Shown here piece by piece: positions 30,910-40,040 of a DNA stretch of 64,000 bases. Under the pieces are notes generated by a model, which was not told the DNA's origin, made no database searches, and worked only from the letters and a program-made list of their open reading frames with translations. The stretch lies in the NCBI RefSeq assembly GCF_000148585.2, contig NZ_CP028414.1:1789501-1853500 (forward strand), given 5' to 3'. The stretch comes from Streptococcus mitis NCTC 12261. Its GTDB lineage: Bacteria > Bacillota > Bacilli > Lactobacillales > Streptococcaceae. The translations under genes and the position numbers were made by a program. How positions within the stretch are numbered: the first letter of the stretch is position 1; each line of letters opens with the position of its first letter.

Positions 30910-30947
30910 TGTAATATAATTGTAACATTCAGTTTTAAATATGTCAA
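30910..30947 (-). promoter_or_regulatory. Lipoprotein promoter overlapped by a WalR-type box
   Basis: -35 TTGACA (30942-30947), a 17-base spacer, -10 TACAAT (30919-30924) on the minus strand. On the plus strand TGTAAT-ATAAT-TGTAAC (30910-30926) matches the WalR/VicR consensus TGTWAH-N5-TGTWAH exactly and covers the -10, a repressor position. Confidence 0.65.
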
Positions 30948-30960
30948 CAATTTATCTAAA

Positions 30961-30993
30961 CTATTTTAAAAATCTTAAATACTTTAGATACAT
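30961..30993 (-). CDS. Ten-codon ORF behind a com-box and a strong RBS
   Basis: MYLKYLRFLK, stop. AGGAGGAG lies five bases before the ATG and a com-box (TACGAATA) 19 bases before it. It could be a leader peptide, a tiny competence peptide, or the remnant of a lost late-competence gene. Nothing beyond its position and RBS supports a function. Confidence 0.3.
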   Translation of the reverse strand: MYLKYLRFLK

Positions 30994-31011
30994 TTACTCC
31001 TCCTACTCTTC

Positions 31012-31019
31012 TATTCGTA
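31012..31019 (-). promoter_or_regulatory. Com-box (SigX/ComX promoter), exact match
   Basis: TACGAATA on the minus strand with a T-rich upstream flank, pointing at the 10-codon ORF and then the lipoprotein gene. Confidence 0.6.
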
Positions 31020-31080
31020 ATAAAATAGAAAAACAGGAGATTTTCCTATTAAAAATTTGAATTTGTTTTTGTGTAATCGC

Positions 31081-31109
31081 TTGCATCTTTAAGTACAAAG
31101 AAATATAAT
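31081..31109 (+). promoter_or_regulatory. Promoter of the small membrane protein gene
   Basis: -35 TTGCAT (31081-31086), a 17-base spacer, -10 TATAAT (31104-31109). Confidence 0.75.
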
Positions 31110-31142
31110 AACATTGAAATAGAATATAGGAGGTGCATTCTT

Positions 31143-31373
31143 ATGCTAAATAAGTATTACAAGTATCTTCCTTGGTTGATTTTGGGAGCTATTGGCTCTT
31201 ATCAATCAGCAACTTACTATGCGCGAACTGCATTTGACATCTTCTATCTGACTACAATCTTTTTGATTGTTTATATCGCTTTGTTATTTTTACATGAGAA
31301 CTATCTCAAGTATAGATACAAAGACTTCTTTACTCACATGTTGAGTAATTCTAAGAAAGATAGCCATCCCTAA
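31143..31373 (+). CDS. Small membrane protein, two predicted helices, unknown function
   Basis: 76 residues. Hydrophobic segments at about 8-24 and 32-50, then a basic, soluble tail (ENYLKYRYKDFFTH...KKDSHP). AGGAGGTG lies nine bases before the ATG and a good promoter stands upstream, so it is a real gene although I recognise no family. It is a lone plus-strand gene between minus-strand neighbours. Confidence 0.7.
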   Translation: MLNKYYKYLPWLILGAIGSYQSATYYARTAFDIFYLTTIFLIVYIALLFLHENYLKYRYKDFFTHMLSNSKKDSHP

Positions 31374-31409
31374 AACAGTCGCAACAGCAAATCAAACTAA
31401 TAAAGGCAA

Positions 31410-31446
31410 ATAAAGAGATCGGGAACTTTTCCCGACCTCGTTTTTT
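31410..31446. terminator. Terminator between the small membrane protein gene and nrtR
   Basis: GAGATCGGGAA / TTCCCGACCTC stem followed by TTTTTT on the plus strand. A weaker T-tract on the minus strand may serve the convergent nrtR operon. Confidence 0.75.
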
Positions 31447-32218
31447 ATTTCAATCGATAGGTTTTTCTTGGTTTCTTTTTAGGCACTCGTTTGAGTCCGA
31501 CTTCTTCTACATATTCTCCGTATTTTACGAGAAAGTTATTGCTGACGATGGGGCGACCGGGGTTGATAAGATTGACCAGTTCAGTCCCTTCGTAGACAGT
31601 GAACTCCTCCTCTAGCAGATAAAGGAAAGTCGGATTCCAGTCAAGTCTCCCTTGGATTCGTTTGATGGATTCTTGGATAATGGCATAATGGTCAAAAGCG
31701 AAGGCTTGTTCCTCCAACTCCACTCCCTTTAAGAAGCACTTGCCTGTCTGAAAATCGACATCTACAAAAACCACATCCTTAGCATCGTCTCCTGCTTGAA
31801 CAAGTTCTAATGCACGACTAGGCAGATAAACCAAGTGGGCAATGGTCACTGTCCAGCCCCGGGGGTCACGGCCGGGGGTCGATACGGTCATTAATTGCTC
31901 GATTTTTTCCAAAGGAAGATCGAGATTAACTTCTTCTCTCACCTCACGCTGACAGGCATGCGCAGCATCTTCGCCCTTGTCCATAAATCCTCCAACCAAA
32001 GCCAAACAATTTTGATAAGGGTGAGCCTTGCGACGAATTAATAAGAGCTTGATCTTTCCTTCGACAAAGCAGTAGGCTACCATATCCACCGTCACACTTG
32101 GTTTTTCGTATTGAGGAAGTTCCTGCTTGTAGTACCAATCCAAAAACTCCTCCTGACTGGCATGAATTTCAAAATATTCTTTTTCCGTCATCCCTGCTGG
32201 AATCATCGTGTCCGTCAT
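31445..32218 (-). CDS. nrtR: NrtR-type Nudix regulator of NAD metabolism
   Basis: 257 residues. N-terminal Nudix fold with box GGFMDKGEDAAHACQREVREEVNL (~76-99; the catalytic Glu residues are kept, Gly of EExG is Asn). A C-terminal winged-helix part (~185-235, TFLYLLEEEFTVYEGTELVNLINPG) is typical of NrtR, a repressor that senses ADP-ribose or related NAD products. It is last in a minus-strand set with pnuC and nadR, which fits regulation of NAD salvage. A plain Nudix hydrolase is the alternative. Confidence 0.8.
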   Translation of the reverse strand: MTDTMIPAGMTEKEYFEIHASQEEFLDWYYKQELPQYEKPSVTVDMVAYCFVEGKIKLLLIRRKAHPYQNCLALVGGFMDKGEDAAHACQREVREEVNLDLPLEKIEQLMTVSTPGRDPRGWTVTIAHLVYLPSRALELVQAGDDAKDVVFVDVDFQTGKCFLKGVELEEQAFAFDHYAIIQESIKRIQGRLDWNPTFLYLLEEEFTVYEGTELVNLINPGRPIVSNNFLVKYGEYVEEVGLKRVPKKKPRKTYRLK

Positions 32219-32219
32219 T

Positions 32220-32999
32220 TTATGCCTCCTTACGAACTGCCTTGGTCCATTGGTACCAACCTACTAGACTATTGAGTGTGTAAACCCAGTACATCCCTTG
32301 AATATGGATATTTTCACCCCACCAGAGGTAGATACTAAAGAGATTGGTTGCAATCCAGAAAATCCATTGCTCACGATAGAGACGTGTCATCAAGAGCTGG
32401 CCGACACCATTGGTCGCATCGGTAACACTATCACGGAAAGGGCGAGCACTATGGATACTTTGGTAAGCTAAGCCCATACCAATCCAGATGATAGCAGTCA
32501 AGGCTAAGTACTTGAGCCAGTCAAAAACAGATAATTTCTTAGATTCAAAGTGAGATTCTTCTACTTTTCCTTGGTCATTGATACGGTTGGACAGCCAAGC
32601 ATAGAGACCAATCGGCTGCATGACAAAGAAGTAAACAGTCGTCAAAACTTCACCATAAAAAGTCGCATTCATAGCCAAAACCAAATAGATAGCAGAGTTA
32701 ATGGCCCCAAAGAGATAATTGCTTGCACGTCCTTCTGCTACCAAGATAACACAGACAATCCCAGTCCAAGATGCAAACAAGCTCATCCAGTCATGACTTT
32801 CTGTATTTTGCGTGAATTCTAAAATCAAGGGAACACTTGACAGGACGGTGAGATACAACCACTGGAAGAGACTACGTCCCATAAAGAGATCCTTCCAGAG
32901 CAGGCGCATGATTCCTGCAAAACCGATCTTACGAGCTTCTGCATGAACATTTTTAAAGTTTTCGATAAATTGTGTGATTTTTTCAGTTAGTTTTTTCAT
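32220..32999 (-). CDS. pnuC: Nicotinamide riboside transporter PnuC
   Basis: 259 residues, about seven membrane helices. The family signature is the WxxW region WIATNLFSIYLWWGEN (~210) near the C terminus, plus NYLFGAINSAIYL (~92). It takes up nicotinamide riboside, which NadR then phosphorylates. Between nrtR (1 base) and nadR (9 bases). Confidence 0.92.
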   Translation of the reverse strand: MKKLTEKITQFIENFKNVHAEARKIGFAGIMRLLWKDLFMGRSLFQWLYLTVLSSVPLILEFTQNTESHDWMSLFASWTGIVCVILVAEGRASNYLFGAINSAIYLVLAMNATFYGEVLTTVYFFVMQPIGLYAWLSNRINDQGKVEESHFESKKLSVFDWLKYLALTAIIWIGMGLAYQSIHSARPFRDSVTDATNGVGQLLMTRLYREQWIFWIATNLFSIYLWWGENIHIQGMYWVYTLNSLVGWYQWTKAVRKEA

Positions 33000-33008
33000 A
33001 ATTTTCTC

Positions 33009-34067
33009 CTAATCTGCTTGGTAAATGGCATCAATAGCCACTTTGGCTGCTTCATAATTGCCTAGGTAATCCTCAGCTAGATAAACTAGTGGAATGGTGG
33101 TTAAATATCGCTCTCTCATATGGTCCAAATGCTGGGAAAAACTATGACGAATATGGTCTTCTGCCATAGTCATATCTCTAAATCCGTCATTGACATAGGA
33201 GCCGACCGGTTGCACAAAGAGAATCAAGTCCCATTTTTCCTTAGCCAAGATCGAAACAAAGAGATTATCAAAGGTTTCTCCTGATAAGTCCCCTTGGTCC
33301 TCGGTCTCCATGTAATAATCATAGTAGCCCTTAGTTACTAAGGAGTTGGTGTCAGCTATCACCAATCCCCTATTGGCATTACTGTCAATTAACTTAGAGG
33401 TCTGGTCATACTGCCCCAACAGGAGATAATAGTAATCTTTTGGAGTCAATTCATCGTCGCGGACATTGTTTTTAATCTGGTACTCACGTGCGTATTCCAA
33501 ACTGACGGGTGCATCGTAATACCTTGCCAAATCCTTGGCCAGAGTGGTCTTCCCATTGCTGGCACTCCCCATAATCAATACTTTCTTTGTAAACTGACGA
33601 CGGAAGGGCTGAGCGATGTTTTTCCAATATTTGCTTGGATTTTCTCGAATCATAGTCGCTGAGATTCCAAACTTTCTTTCTTGCAAAACGGTCTCAAAAC
33701 CACGATTTGATAATTCTTGCTGGTAGTCTGCTTCTCCCACAAAGAAAATTAGTTCTTGCTGGGTTTCATCATAGGAAATCTCCGCTAACATTTGGTCCAA
33801 CCACTCCTGCCAGCCCATAGGGTAGCGAGGAAGATTGGTTTCATCTAACTTACAAACCAAGGTCAACTCGTCACCACGAAAGGCCTCTCGGATATAGCGG
33901 AATCTTTTTTGAAGCGTTAAGCCTACCTGCTCTCCTCGGTCTCCCTCATAGCCTGAAACGACAACCCAGACCTGGTCACACTGTCGCTTCGCACGCTGAA
34001 TCAAATCGATATGTCCTTGATGAAGTGGAGCAAAGGTTCCAAATACCACTGCTGTTTTCTTTTTCAT
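33009..34067 (-). CDS. nadR: Bifunctional NMN adenylyltransferase / nicotinamide riboside kinase NadR
   Basis: 352 residues. N-terminal nucleotidyltransferase VFGTFAPLHQGHIDLI (HxGH at ~17-20). The C-terminal kinase domain has P-loop GSASNGKTTLAKD (~166-178) and LEYAREYQ (~190). It converts imported nicotinamide riboside to NMN and then NAD. The HTH regulatory domain of enterobacterial NadR is absent, as usual in streptococci. First gene of the NAD-salvage operon. Confidence 0.94.
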   Translation of the reverse strand: MKKKTAVVFGTFAPLHQGHIDLIQRAKRQCDQVWVVVSGYEGDRGEQVGLTLQKRFRYIREAFRGDELTLVCKLDETNLPRYPMGWQEWLDQMLAEISYDETQQELIFFVGEADYQQELSNRGFETVLQERKFGISATMIRENPSKYWKNIAQPFRRQFTKKVLIMGSASNGKTTLAKDLARYYDAPVSLEYAREYQIKNNVRDDELTPKDYYYLLLGQYDQTSKLIDSNANRGLVIADTNSLVTKGYYDYYMETEDQGDLSGETFDNLFVSILAKEKWDLILFVQPVGSYVNDGFRDMTMAEDHIRHSFSQHLDHMRERYLTTIPLVYLAEDYLGNYEAAKVAIDAIYQAD

Positions 34068-34117
34068 AAACGCATTACCTTTTTATGGTTTTTGATATTT
34101 TTATTATCTATGTTTTT

Positions 34118-34145
34118 ATTATAAACTATATTTTTGTTTTGTCAA
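34118..34145 (-). promoter_or_regulatory. nadR-pnuC-nrtR promoter
   Basis: -35 TTGACA (34140-34145), a 16-base spacer, -10 TATAAT (34118-34123) on the minus strand. Two direct TTTTTATTAT copies (~34097-34121) overlap and follow the -10 and are a possible NrtR operator; that last point is inference. Confidence 0.75.
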
Positions 34146-34175
34146 TAGTTTTTTATTATTTTTTATAAAAAAGTA

Positions 34176-34209
34176 GCAAAAAAGAGAATCAAGATTACTC
34201 CTGATTCTC
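34176..34209 (-). terminator. Terminator of ctsR-clpC
   Basis: GAGAATCA / TGATTCTC stem with a 10-base loop and TTTTTTG on the minus strand. Confidence 0.85.
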
Positions 34210-34214
34210 CATTT

Positions 34215-36647
34215 TTATACAATATCAAATTTTAACTGGCCTGCTTTAACACCAATCTTAAGTGTGCTGCCTGCCTCTAATTCTCCCTTGAGAAGAAGTT
34301 CTGCCAACTTGTCTTCCACTTCTGTTTGTAGGGTTCTGCGAAGTGGACGAGCTCCCATTTCTGGATTGTAACCGTGACTAGCTAGCAACTTCAGTGCCGA
34401 AGCTTGTAGTTTTAAGTCGATGCCCTTCTCTGCCAGGCTAGCAATCAATGGTTTAACCATAATCTTGACAATTTCCTGCATGTGGTCGCTATCCAAACTG
34501 TGGAAGACCACCTTTTCATCAATACGGTTGATAAACTCTGGTCGATAAGTTTTTTTCAACTCTTCAAAGATTCGTTTTTCCATATTTTCCTGATCAAAAC
34601 GAATATCCTTAGCTCCAAAACCGACGGTCTTGTCATCCCGAAGGGCTGTCGCACCAAGATTTGACGTCATGATGATAATGGTATTTGAAAAGTCAACCTT
34701 GCGCCCCTTGCTATCTGTCAAGACACCATCATCCAAGACCTGCAAGAGGACATTAAAGATGTCTGGGTGGGCTTTTTCTACCTCATCAAAGAGGAGAACA
34801 GAGTATGGTTTGTTGCGAACCTTCTCGGTCAACTCCCCACCTTCTTCATACCCCACATAGCCTGGAGGAGCTCCGTTGAGACGACTGGCTGCAAATTTCT
34901 CCATATACTCACTCATATCAAAGCGGATAAGGGCTGATTCGTCATCAAAAAGAACTTCTGCTAGAGCCTTGGCCAATTCGGTCTTACCGACACCTGTAGG
35001 TCCTAGGAACATAAAGGAACCAATCGGACGCTTGTGACTGCGAATCCCTGACTGATTGCGGCGAATGGCACGGCTAATACTTGAAACAGCTTGATCTTGA
35101 CCGATGACACGTTTGTGCAGTTCAGCTTCCAAGTTTAGGTATTTCTTAGCATCAGTCTGAGTCAGTTTTTGGACTGGAATACCTGACAAGCGACTCAAGG
35201 TGGTCAAAATATCAGACTCTGTCACCAAGTCTTTATAGACAGGCACTTCCTCTTCTTTTGCGATTAACTGAGCTGCCTGTTTCCACTTACCATCTATCAA
35301 GGCCTTGTCAGCTGGACTCAAACCTGAATCGTCTGCTTTTACATGCTTAGCCTTATTTTGCACTGTTGCTGCTGCTTCATCCAAGAGATCAATAGCAGAG
35401 TCTGGCAAGTGACGACTAGTCAAGTAACGATGAGCCATCTTGACAGCTGTTTCAACTGCTTCATCTGTGATTTGCACACGGTGATGTTTCTCATAAGTCG
35501 CCTTCAAACCCTGTAAAATGATCATACTGTCGGCCACGCTTGGCTCTTCAATCGTCACTTTCGCGAAACGACGAGAAAGGGCCGCATCTTTTTCGATGTG
35601 TTTTTGATATTCTTCCTGAGTGGTCGCACCAACCGTTCTCAAAGTTCCACGCGCCAAGGCTGGTTTCAAGATATTGGCCGCATCCAGAGTTGAGTCAATT
35701 CCACTACCAGAACCCATGATAGTGTGGAGTTCATCGATAAAGAGAATTACTTGACCATCTTCCTCAATATCCTTGATGATATTATTCATGCGCTCTTCAA
35801 AGTCACCACGGAAGCGTGTCCCTGCAACGACATTCATCAAATCCAGCTCTAACACGCGCATCTTAGCCATTTCCGCAGGCACGTCCCCACTAGCAATACG
35901 CTGGGCAAGTCCAAGCGCCAGAGCTGTTTTTCCGACACCAGCATCCCCAACCAAGACAGGATTATTCTTAGTCTTCCGACTCAAAATTTGAATCATACGC
36001 GAGATTTCCTTGTCCCGACCGATAACTGGCTCTAACTTGCCAGAACGCGCTTGCTCTGTCAAATCATGCGTATAGTCCTCGAGACCACCGCTTGGAGTCT
36101 GGGGCATGCCCATCATATTAGCCATAGAATTTTGCTTATCAGCTACTGTACGATGGCGTTGGCGTAAAGCCTTGAGATCTTCACGAGTCCAACCTGCTCG
36201 TTCTTCTAGATTTCGACGTAGGGCAGCAATCTTGACCTGATCTTTCTTGTCTTCATAAGAAAAACCAGCTCTCTCCAAGATACGAGTCGCCAAGGCATTG
36301 CCATCATGCAAAATCGCATAGAGGACATGCTCTGTCCCTAGCACCTTAGCATGGACCACTGACGCTACATACTCTGCTTCGTCAAAAAGGACCTGCAAAC
36401 GATGAGAAAACGGCAATTCCGTAAAGGTTTCATCCTGGCTATAGTCCGTTTCAGTCAGTTCCAAAGCGACCTCTTCTAAACGGTCCATCTCATATGGATA
36501 ATCATTTAAAGTCGCCCCTGCCACACTATAACTGTGATTAGACATGGCAATCAACAAGTGCCAAGACTCTAGGTAACGAGCTCCAAAATGGCCAGCCACC
36601 ATGTAGGCACTTTCGATACATTCATTCAATGCTTTTGAATAGTTCAT
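34215..36647 (-). CDS. clpC: Clp protease ATP-binding subunit ClpC
   Basis: 810 residues. Clp N-domain (~1-145), AAA-1 with Walker [14 protein letters not shown] (~230) and [11 protein letters not shown], a short middle region (~415-460), AAA-2 with Walker [14 protein letters not shown] (~548) and [12 protein letters not shown]. Unfoldase partner of ClpP, often with the MecA adaptor. It follows ctsR by one base and belongs to the CtsR stress regulon. Confidence 0.96.
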   Translation of the reverse strand: MNYSKALNECIESAYMVAGHFGARYLESWHLLIAMSNHSYSVAGATLNDYPYEMDRLEEVALELTETDYSQDETFTELPFSHRLQVLFDEAEYVASVVHAKVLGTEHVLYAILHDGNALATRILERAGFSYEDKKDQVKIAALRRNLEERAGWTREDLKALRQRHRTVADKQNSMANMMGMPQTPSGGLEDYTHDLTEQARSGKLEPVIGRDKEISRMIQILSRKTKNNPVLVGDAGVGKTALALGLAQRIASGDVPAEMAKMRVLELDLMNVVAGTRFRGDFEERMNNIIKDIEEDGQVILFIDELHTIMGSGSGIDSTLDAANILKPALARGTLRTVGATTQEEYQKHIEKDAALSRRFAKVTIEEPSVADSMIILQGLKATYEKHHRVQITDEAVETAVKMAHRYLTSRHLPDSAIDLLDEAAATVQNKAKHVKADDSGLSPADKALIDGKWKQAAQLIAKEEEVPVYKDLVTESDILTTLSRLSGIPVQKLTQTDAKKYLNLEAELHKRVIGQDQAVSSISRAIRRNQSGIRSHKRPIGSFMFLGPTGVGKTELAKALAEVLFDDESALIRFDMSEYMEKFAASRLNGAPPGYVGYEEGGELTEKVRNKPYSVLLFDEVEKAHPDIFNVLLQVLDDGVLTDSKGRKVDFSNTIIIMTSNLGATALRDDKTVGFGAKDIRFDQENMEKRIFEELKKTYRPEFINRIDEKVVFHSLDSDHMQEIVKIMVKPLIASLAEKGIDLKLQASALKLLASHGYNPEMGARPLRRTLQTEVEDKLAELLLKGELEAGSTLKIGVKAGQLKFDIV

Positions 36648-36648
36648 C

Positions 36649-37107
36649 TTACTTCCCTTTTCTATCTACCTCTTGTATGACCTGTCGTAGCATGTTTGCA
36701 CGAACAACTGGAGCTTCTTCTCCTAGAACGCGATCTAAAGCTACTGCCACCAGCAAATTCATCTCCTGCTTGGTCATCAATTCCTGCTCAACCAAAAGCT
36801 GCAGAATATCCTCATAAATTTCTTGACTGACCCGCTCACCAATCGAGTAAAGCAAATCGCGGAGCATTTCATGATGACTAGAAAACTCAATCCGTCCTAT
36901 GCGAATGTAGCCTCCGCCACCACGCTTACTTTCAACCAAGTAACCTCTACTTTCCGTAAAGCGTGTCTTGATCACATAGTTAATCTGACTAGGAACAACC
37001 TGAAAAGTATCTGCCAACTGACTCCGTTGCAACTCCACAATTCCAGATTGATCTAAAATCGCCTTGATGTAGGCCTCAATATGATCCGATGTATTTTTAA
37101 ATCTCAT
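36649..37107 (-). CDS. ctsR: Class III stress repressor CtsR
   Basis: 152 residues. N-terminal HTH (ELQRSQLADTFQVVPSQINYVI, ~23-44), and the winged-helix tip ESKRGGGGYIRIGR (~78-91) that senses heat through its Gly loop. It represses clp genes through CtsR boxes; one is directly upstream at 37133-37149, so the operon is autoregulated. Confidence 0.96.
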   Translation of the reverse strand: MRFKNTSDHIEAYIKAILDQSGIVELQRSQLADTFQVVPSQINYVIKTRFTESRGYLVESKRGGGGYIRIGRIEFSSHHEMLRDLLYSIGERVSQEIYEDILQLLVEQELMTKQEMNLLVAVALDRVLGEEAPVVRANMLRQVIQEVDRKGK

Positions 37108-37132
37108 TACAAACCCACCTCTCTCTTTAAAC

Positions 37133-37155
37133 CTTGACTATCTTTGACTATTATA
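37133..37155 (-). promoter_or_regulatory. ctsR-clpC promoter with CtsR box
   Basis: On the minus strand: -10 TATAAT (37150-37155), immediately followed by AGTCAAA-GAT-AGTCAAG (37133-37149), one base off the tandem heptad RGTCAAA-N3-RGTCAAA. Confidence 0.85.
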
Positions 37156-37173
37156 CCGAAATTTTCTCATTTT

Positions 37174-37219
37174 TAAAAGAAAAAGGGCGCTGGTAAAGGA
37201 TAATCTTCACCAACTCCCT
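37174..37219 (-). terminator. Terminator of the thiamine-precursor transporter operon
   Basis: AGGG..TTGGTGAAG / CTTTACCAG..CCCT stem followed by TTTTTCTTTT on the minus strand. Confidence 0.8.
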
Positions 37220-37225
37220 ATTTTT

Positions 37226-37954
37226 CTACTTATCTAAGCCTAATTCTACCAAAATTTGACGTTTATAGGCAATCTTTTGGACTTCTTTGTCCTCATCTTC
37301 AGACCAATCTAGTTTAATTTCTGAAACAATCTGCCCAGGTCGATTTTTCAAGATATAGATGCGGTCGCTGAGACTGAGGGCCTCCTCGATACTATGCGTA
37401 ATGATCAAGGTTGTTAGCTGCAACTGCTTGTGAATCTCAAGGTACCAAGCGTGGAGTTCCATCTTAGTCATCTCATCCAAGGCGCTGAAGGCCTCGTCTA
37501 AGAGAAAGAGCTTGTGCCCGAAAAGGTAGGTTCGGAGCAAGGCTACACGCTGGCGCATCCCACCACTGAGTTCATGAGGGTATTTATCTCTTACAGCTGT
37601 CAACTGGAAGGTCGCAAGGATGTCATCCGCTCGGGCAACGGCTTCCGCCTTATCCACTTTTTGAATCAAGAGGGGCAGAATGATATTACCAAGCACGGTC
37701 TTGTGCTCCAAGAGCAGATCCTTTTGCAACATATAACTCACGCGCCCCTGGGGATTTTCTTCACCATCAAGGACAATTCTCCCTGACTGAACTTCTAAAA
37801 TACCCGCAATTAAGTTGAAAAGCGTAGTCTTACCAACACCACTTGGGCCTAAGATAGAAACCACTTCACCTGAAGTCACCTGCAGGTTGATATCCTCTAA
37901 AATCCTCTCCTGACCATAGGCATAACTGACTTGTTCTAGTCTAATCTCTGTCAT
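37226..37954 (-). CDS. ABC transporter ATPase for thiamine precursor (ThiZ-like)
   Basis: 242 residues of the NitT/TauT ATPase group. Walker A GPSGVGKTT (~36-44), signature LSGGMRQR (~129), Walker B LFLLDEAFSALDE (~149), switch His ITHSIEE (~186). It energises the permease at 39000 and takes substrate from the lipoprotein at 37954. A TPP riboswitch controls the operon, so the substrate is a thiamine precursor such as HMP. Confidence 0.88.
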   Translation of the reverse strand: MTEIRLEQVSYAYGQERILEDINLQVTSGEVVSILGPSGVGKTTLFNLIAGILEVQSGRIVLDGEENPQGRVSYMLQKDLLLEHKTVLGNIILPLLIQKVDKAEAVARADDILATFQLTAVRDKYPHELSGGMRQRVALLRTYLFGHKLFLLDEAFSALDEMTKMELHAWYLEIHKQLQLTTLIITHSIEEALSLSDRIYILKNRPGQIVSEIKLDWSEDEDKEVQKIAYKRQILVELGLDK

Positions 37955-38961
37955 TATTTCACAAATTCGTTGGTGAATCCTTTGTCTGTCAAGTCTTCTT
38001 TAAGGATACCATTTTCTTTATCCCATTTGTAGAAGGCATTCCAGCGAGCTGCATCAAATTGACCCCATTTTTCCTTGTCGCTTGCGTATTCTTTTGACAA
38101 GTATTTTTGAGATTCGATGACAAAGTCACGTTTTTCCTTGAGTTCAGGCGCATTCTTGATGAGGATATCAGCTGCTTCCTCTGGATGCTCCATAGCATAT
38201 TGGTAGCCTTTTTTGATAGCTTGAATGACTTTACGAGCTTCTTCTTTGTTGTCTTTCAAATAGTCATTGTTTGCGATGATAACTGGTGAGTAGTAGTCAA
38301 ACTCCTTGACATAGTCTTTCAAGTACAAGAAGTTAGCATCTACACCTTGAGATTTGGCAAGGATACCATCCCATCCATAGTAGATCCAAGCAGTATCAAA
38401 GACGCCATTGGCAATCGGTGTGATTGAGTTTGAGTCGTTGTTTGGTACTTTTTCAACTTTTTCAAAGTCTCCACCTTGTGATTCTACCAAGGTTTTCAAC
38501 ATAGCAAGTTCAGTTGGATCATTCCAAGTTCCGTATTTCTTACCAACCAAGTCCTTTGGACTAGCTACATTGTCAGATTTACGAGAGATGATTCCTGATG
38601 TATTGTGCTCAACAATAGCTGCAACGGCAGTAATTCCTGCTCCTTTTTCCAATTTTTTAGCCATGTAGTCTTGGAAATAAACTGCAAATGGTGCCTTACC
38701 GTTAATAACCAAATCAGAAGAACTTTCTTCTGGTGGCAATTTCAAGTCAACATCCACTCCAGCTTCTTTGAAATAACCTTTTTCCTTAGCAACATAAAGC
38801 CCTGTGTGGTTGGTATTTGGTGTCCAGTCTAGGATAAAGTCAATCTTCTTGAGTTCTGCCTCCTTGTTGTCCTTAGAAGCAGTTCGTTGACCACAAGCCA
38901 CAAGCACAACAGCTACAAGAGCTGTCACAAGCGTTAAAAACACTTTCCATGTTTTCTTCAT
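37954..38961 (-). CDS. Thiamine-precursor-binding lipoprotein (NMT1/THI5-like, ThiY-type)
   Basis: 335 residues. Lipobox VLVAC (Cys23). An NMT1/THI5 periplasmic-type fold begins DFILDWTPNTNHTGLYVAKEKGYF, the family's standard opening. THI5-like proteins bind pyrimidine precursors of thiamine (for example N-formyl-aminomethyl-HMP). It overlaps the ATPase gene by one base. Riboswitch context supports the assignment. Confidence 0.9.
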   Translation of the reverse strand: MKKTWKVFLTLVTALVAVVLVACGQRTASKDNKEAELKKIDFILDWTPNTNHTGLYVAKEKGYFKEAGVDVDLKLPPEESSSDLVINGKAPFAVYFQDYMAKKLEKGAGITAVAAIVEHNTSGIISRKSDNVASPKDLVGKKYGTWNDPTELAMLKTLVESQGGDFEKVEKVPNNDSNSITPIANGVFDTAWIYYGWDGILAKSQGVDANFLYLKDYVKEFDYYSPVIIANNDYLKDNKEEARKVIQAIKKGYQYAMEHPEEAADILIKNAPELKEKRDFVIESQKYLSKEYASDKEKWGQFDAARWNAFYKWDKENGILKEDLTDKGFTNEFVK

Positions 38962-38999
38962 TTCAATTTCCTCTTTTCTTTTTCAGAAACATTCTAATT

Positions 39000-39758
39000 C
39001 TACGAACGTTTCCATTTAATAACATATTTTTCACTAATATCGACCAACTTCATACCCAGAAGGCTGATAATCGATACCAGAATAATAATAGCGAACATGG
39101 TATCATACTGAAACAATTTCTTGGACTGAATCATGTAGACACCTAGTCCTTCAAAGCCTCCCAACCACTCAGATACTACTGTTGTGATAAAAGCGTAGGA
39201 GACACTGACCCTCAGACCTGCATAAAAGTAAGGCAGGCTGACTGGGATTTTAAAATGCCAAAGGATTTGCCAAGGTTTGGCCCGCATCAGACTAAATAAG
39301 GTCAGCATATCCTTGTCACAATGCCTAAAACCGTCCAAAATGCTAACGATGATAGGAAAAGTAGTCGTCAAGATAATCAAGACAATCTTAGGTAAAATCC
39401 CATAACCGAGCCACAAGACCAGGATAGGAGCTATGGCAATGGTCGGAATGGTCTGAACAACCACCATCATAGGGTAAATCAGGTCATTGAGCCAAGTCAA
39501 ACTATCCATAAGCACAGCCATGAGACAGGCAATCAAAACTCCCAGAACCAACCCCAGCAAAGCCACTCTTAAGGTCGCCCAGCTATGGTGCCAGAGAAAT
39601 TCTCTATCACGAACAAAGGACTGGAGAATTTCAAGAGGTGTCGGAAGGATAAACTTGGGGAGAAGTTTAAGAAAACCTGCTAACTGCCAGATTGACAAGA
39701 CTCCTAGAAAGCCCAATAGACTAATGTGTCGTCTCAGTATACTTTTCAAGTTTCTCAT
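39000..39758 (-). CDS. Thiamine-precursor ABC transporter permease (ThiX-like)
   Basis: 252 residues, six membrane helices, BPD_transp_1 fold. The cytoplasmic EAA loop is around MRAKPWQILWHFKIPVSLPYFYAGLRVS. Start taken as ATG at 39758; the frame opens with a TTG one codon earlier. It overlaps the thiamine-binding-protein gene by 38 bases, so it is coupled to it. Confidence 0.88.
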   Translation of the reverse strand: MRNLKSILRRHISLLGFLGVLSIWQLAGFLKLLPKFILPTPLEILQSFVRDREFLWHHSWATLRVALLGLVLGVLIACLMAVLMDSLTWLNDLIYPMMVVVQTIPTIAIAPILVLWLGYGILPKIVLIILTTTFPIIVSILDGFRHCDKDMLTLFSLMRAKPWQILWHFKIPVSLPYFYAGLRVSVSYAFITTVVSEWLGGFEGLGVYMIQSKKLFQYDTMFAIIILVSIISLLGMKLVDISEKYVIKWKRS

Positions 39759-40011
39759 CAATACTTAAAATCTCTCCTACATTTATTTTGACATTGGCAA
39801 AGACATTTTCTGCCTCCTGCCCTGCCACTTCTAGCGCTTCTTTTAGAATGCGCATAAGTTCATCAAACTCCCCTTCCAAGACTGTTTCAAATGGTGTCAC
39901 TACCATGGTCACTTCTTGAGCTTGCAGATAAGCAATGACCTGATCAATAACAGCAATCCGATCAATTCCCTGTGATAGGGGTAAAACTTGCAAGGCAATG
40001 CTTGCTTTCAT
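39721..40011 (-). CDS. Small thiamine-binding protein (MTH1187/YkoF family)
   Basis: 96 residues (MKASIALQVLPL...). The alternating strands, the MVVTPFETVLEGEFDELMRILKEA region and the size fit the MTH1187/YkoF-like ferredoxin fold, which binds thiamine or its pyrimidine in the cytoplasm. Start at 40011 (AGGAGG upstream) is better than the frame's earlier ATG at 40062, which lies inside the riboswitch terminator. First gene of the operon. Confidence 0.85.
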   Translation of the reverse strand: MKASIALQVLPLSQGIDRIAVIDQVIAYLQAQEVTMVVTPFETVLEGEFDELMRILKEALEVAGQEAENVFANVKINVGEILSIDEKLEKYTETTH

Positions 40012-40040
40012 AAGAACCTCCTCTTCTCGTTTTCCTTTGA

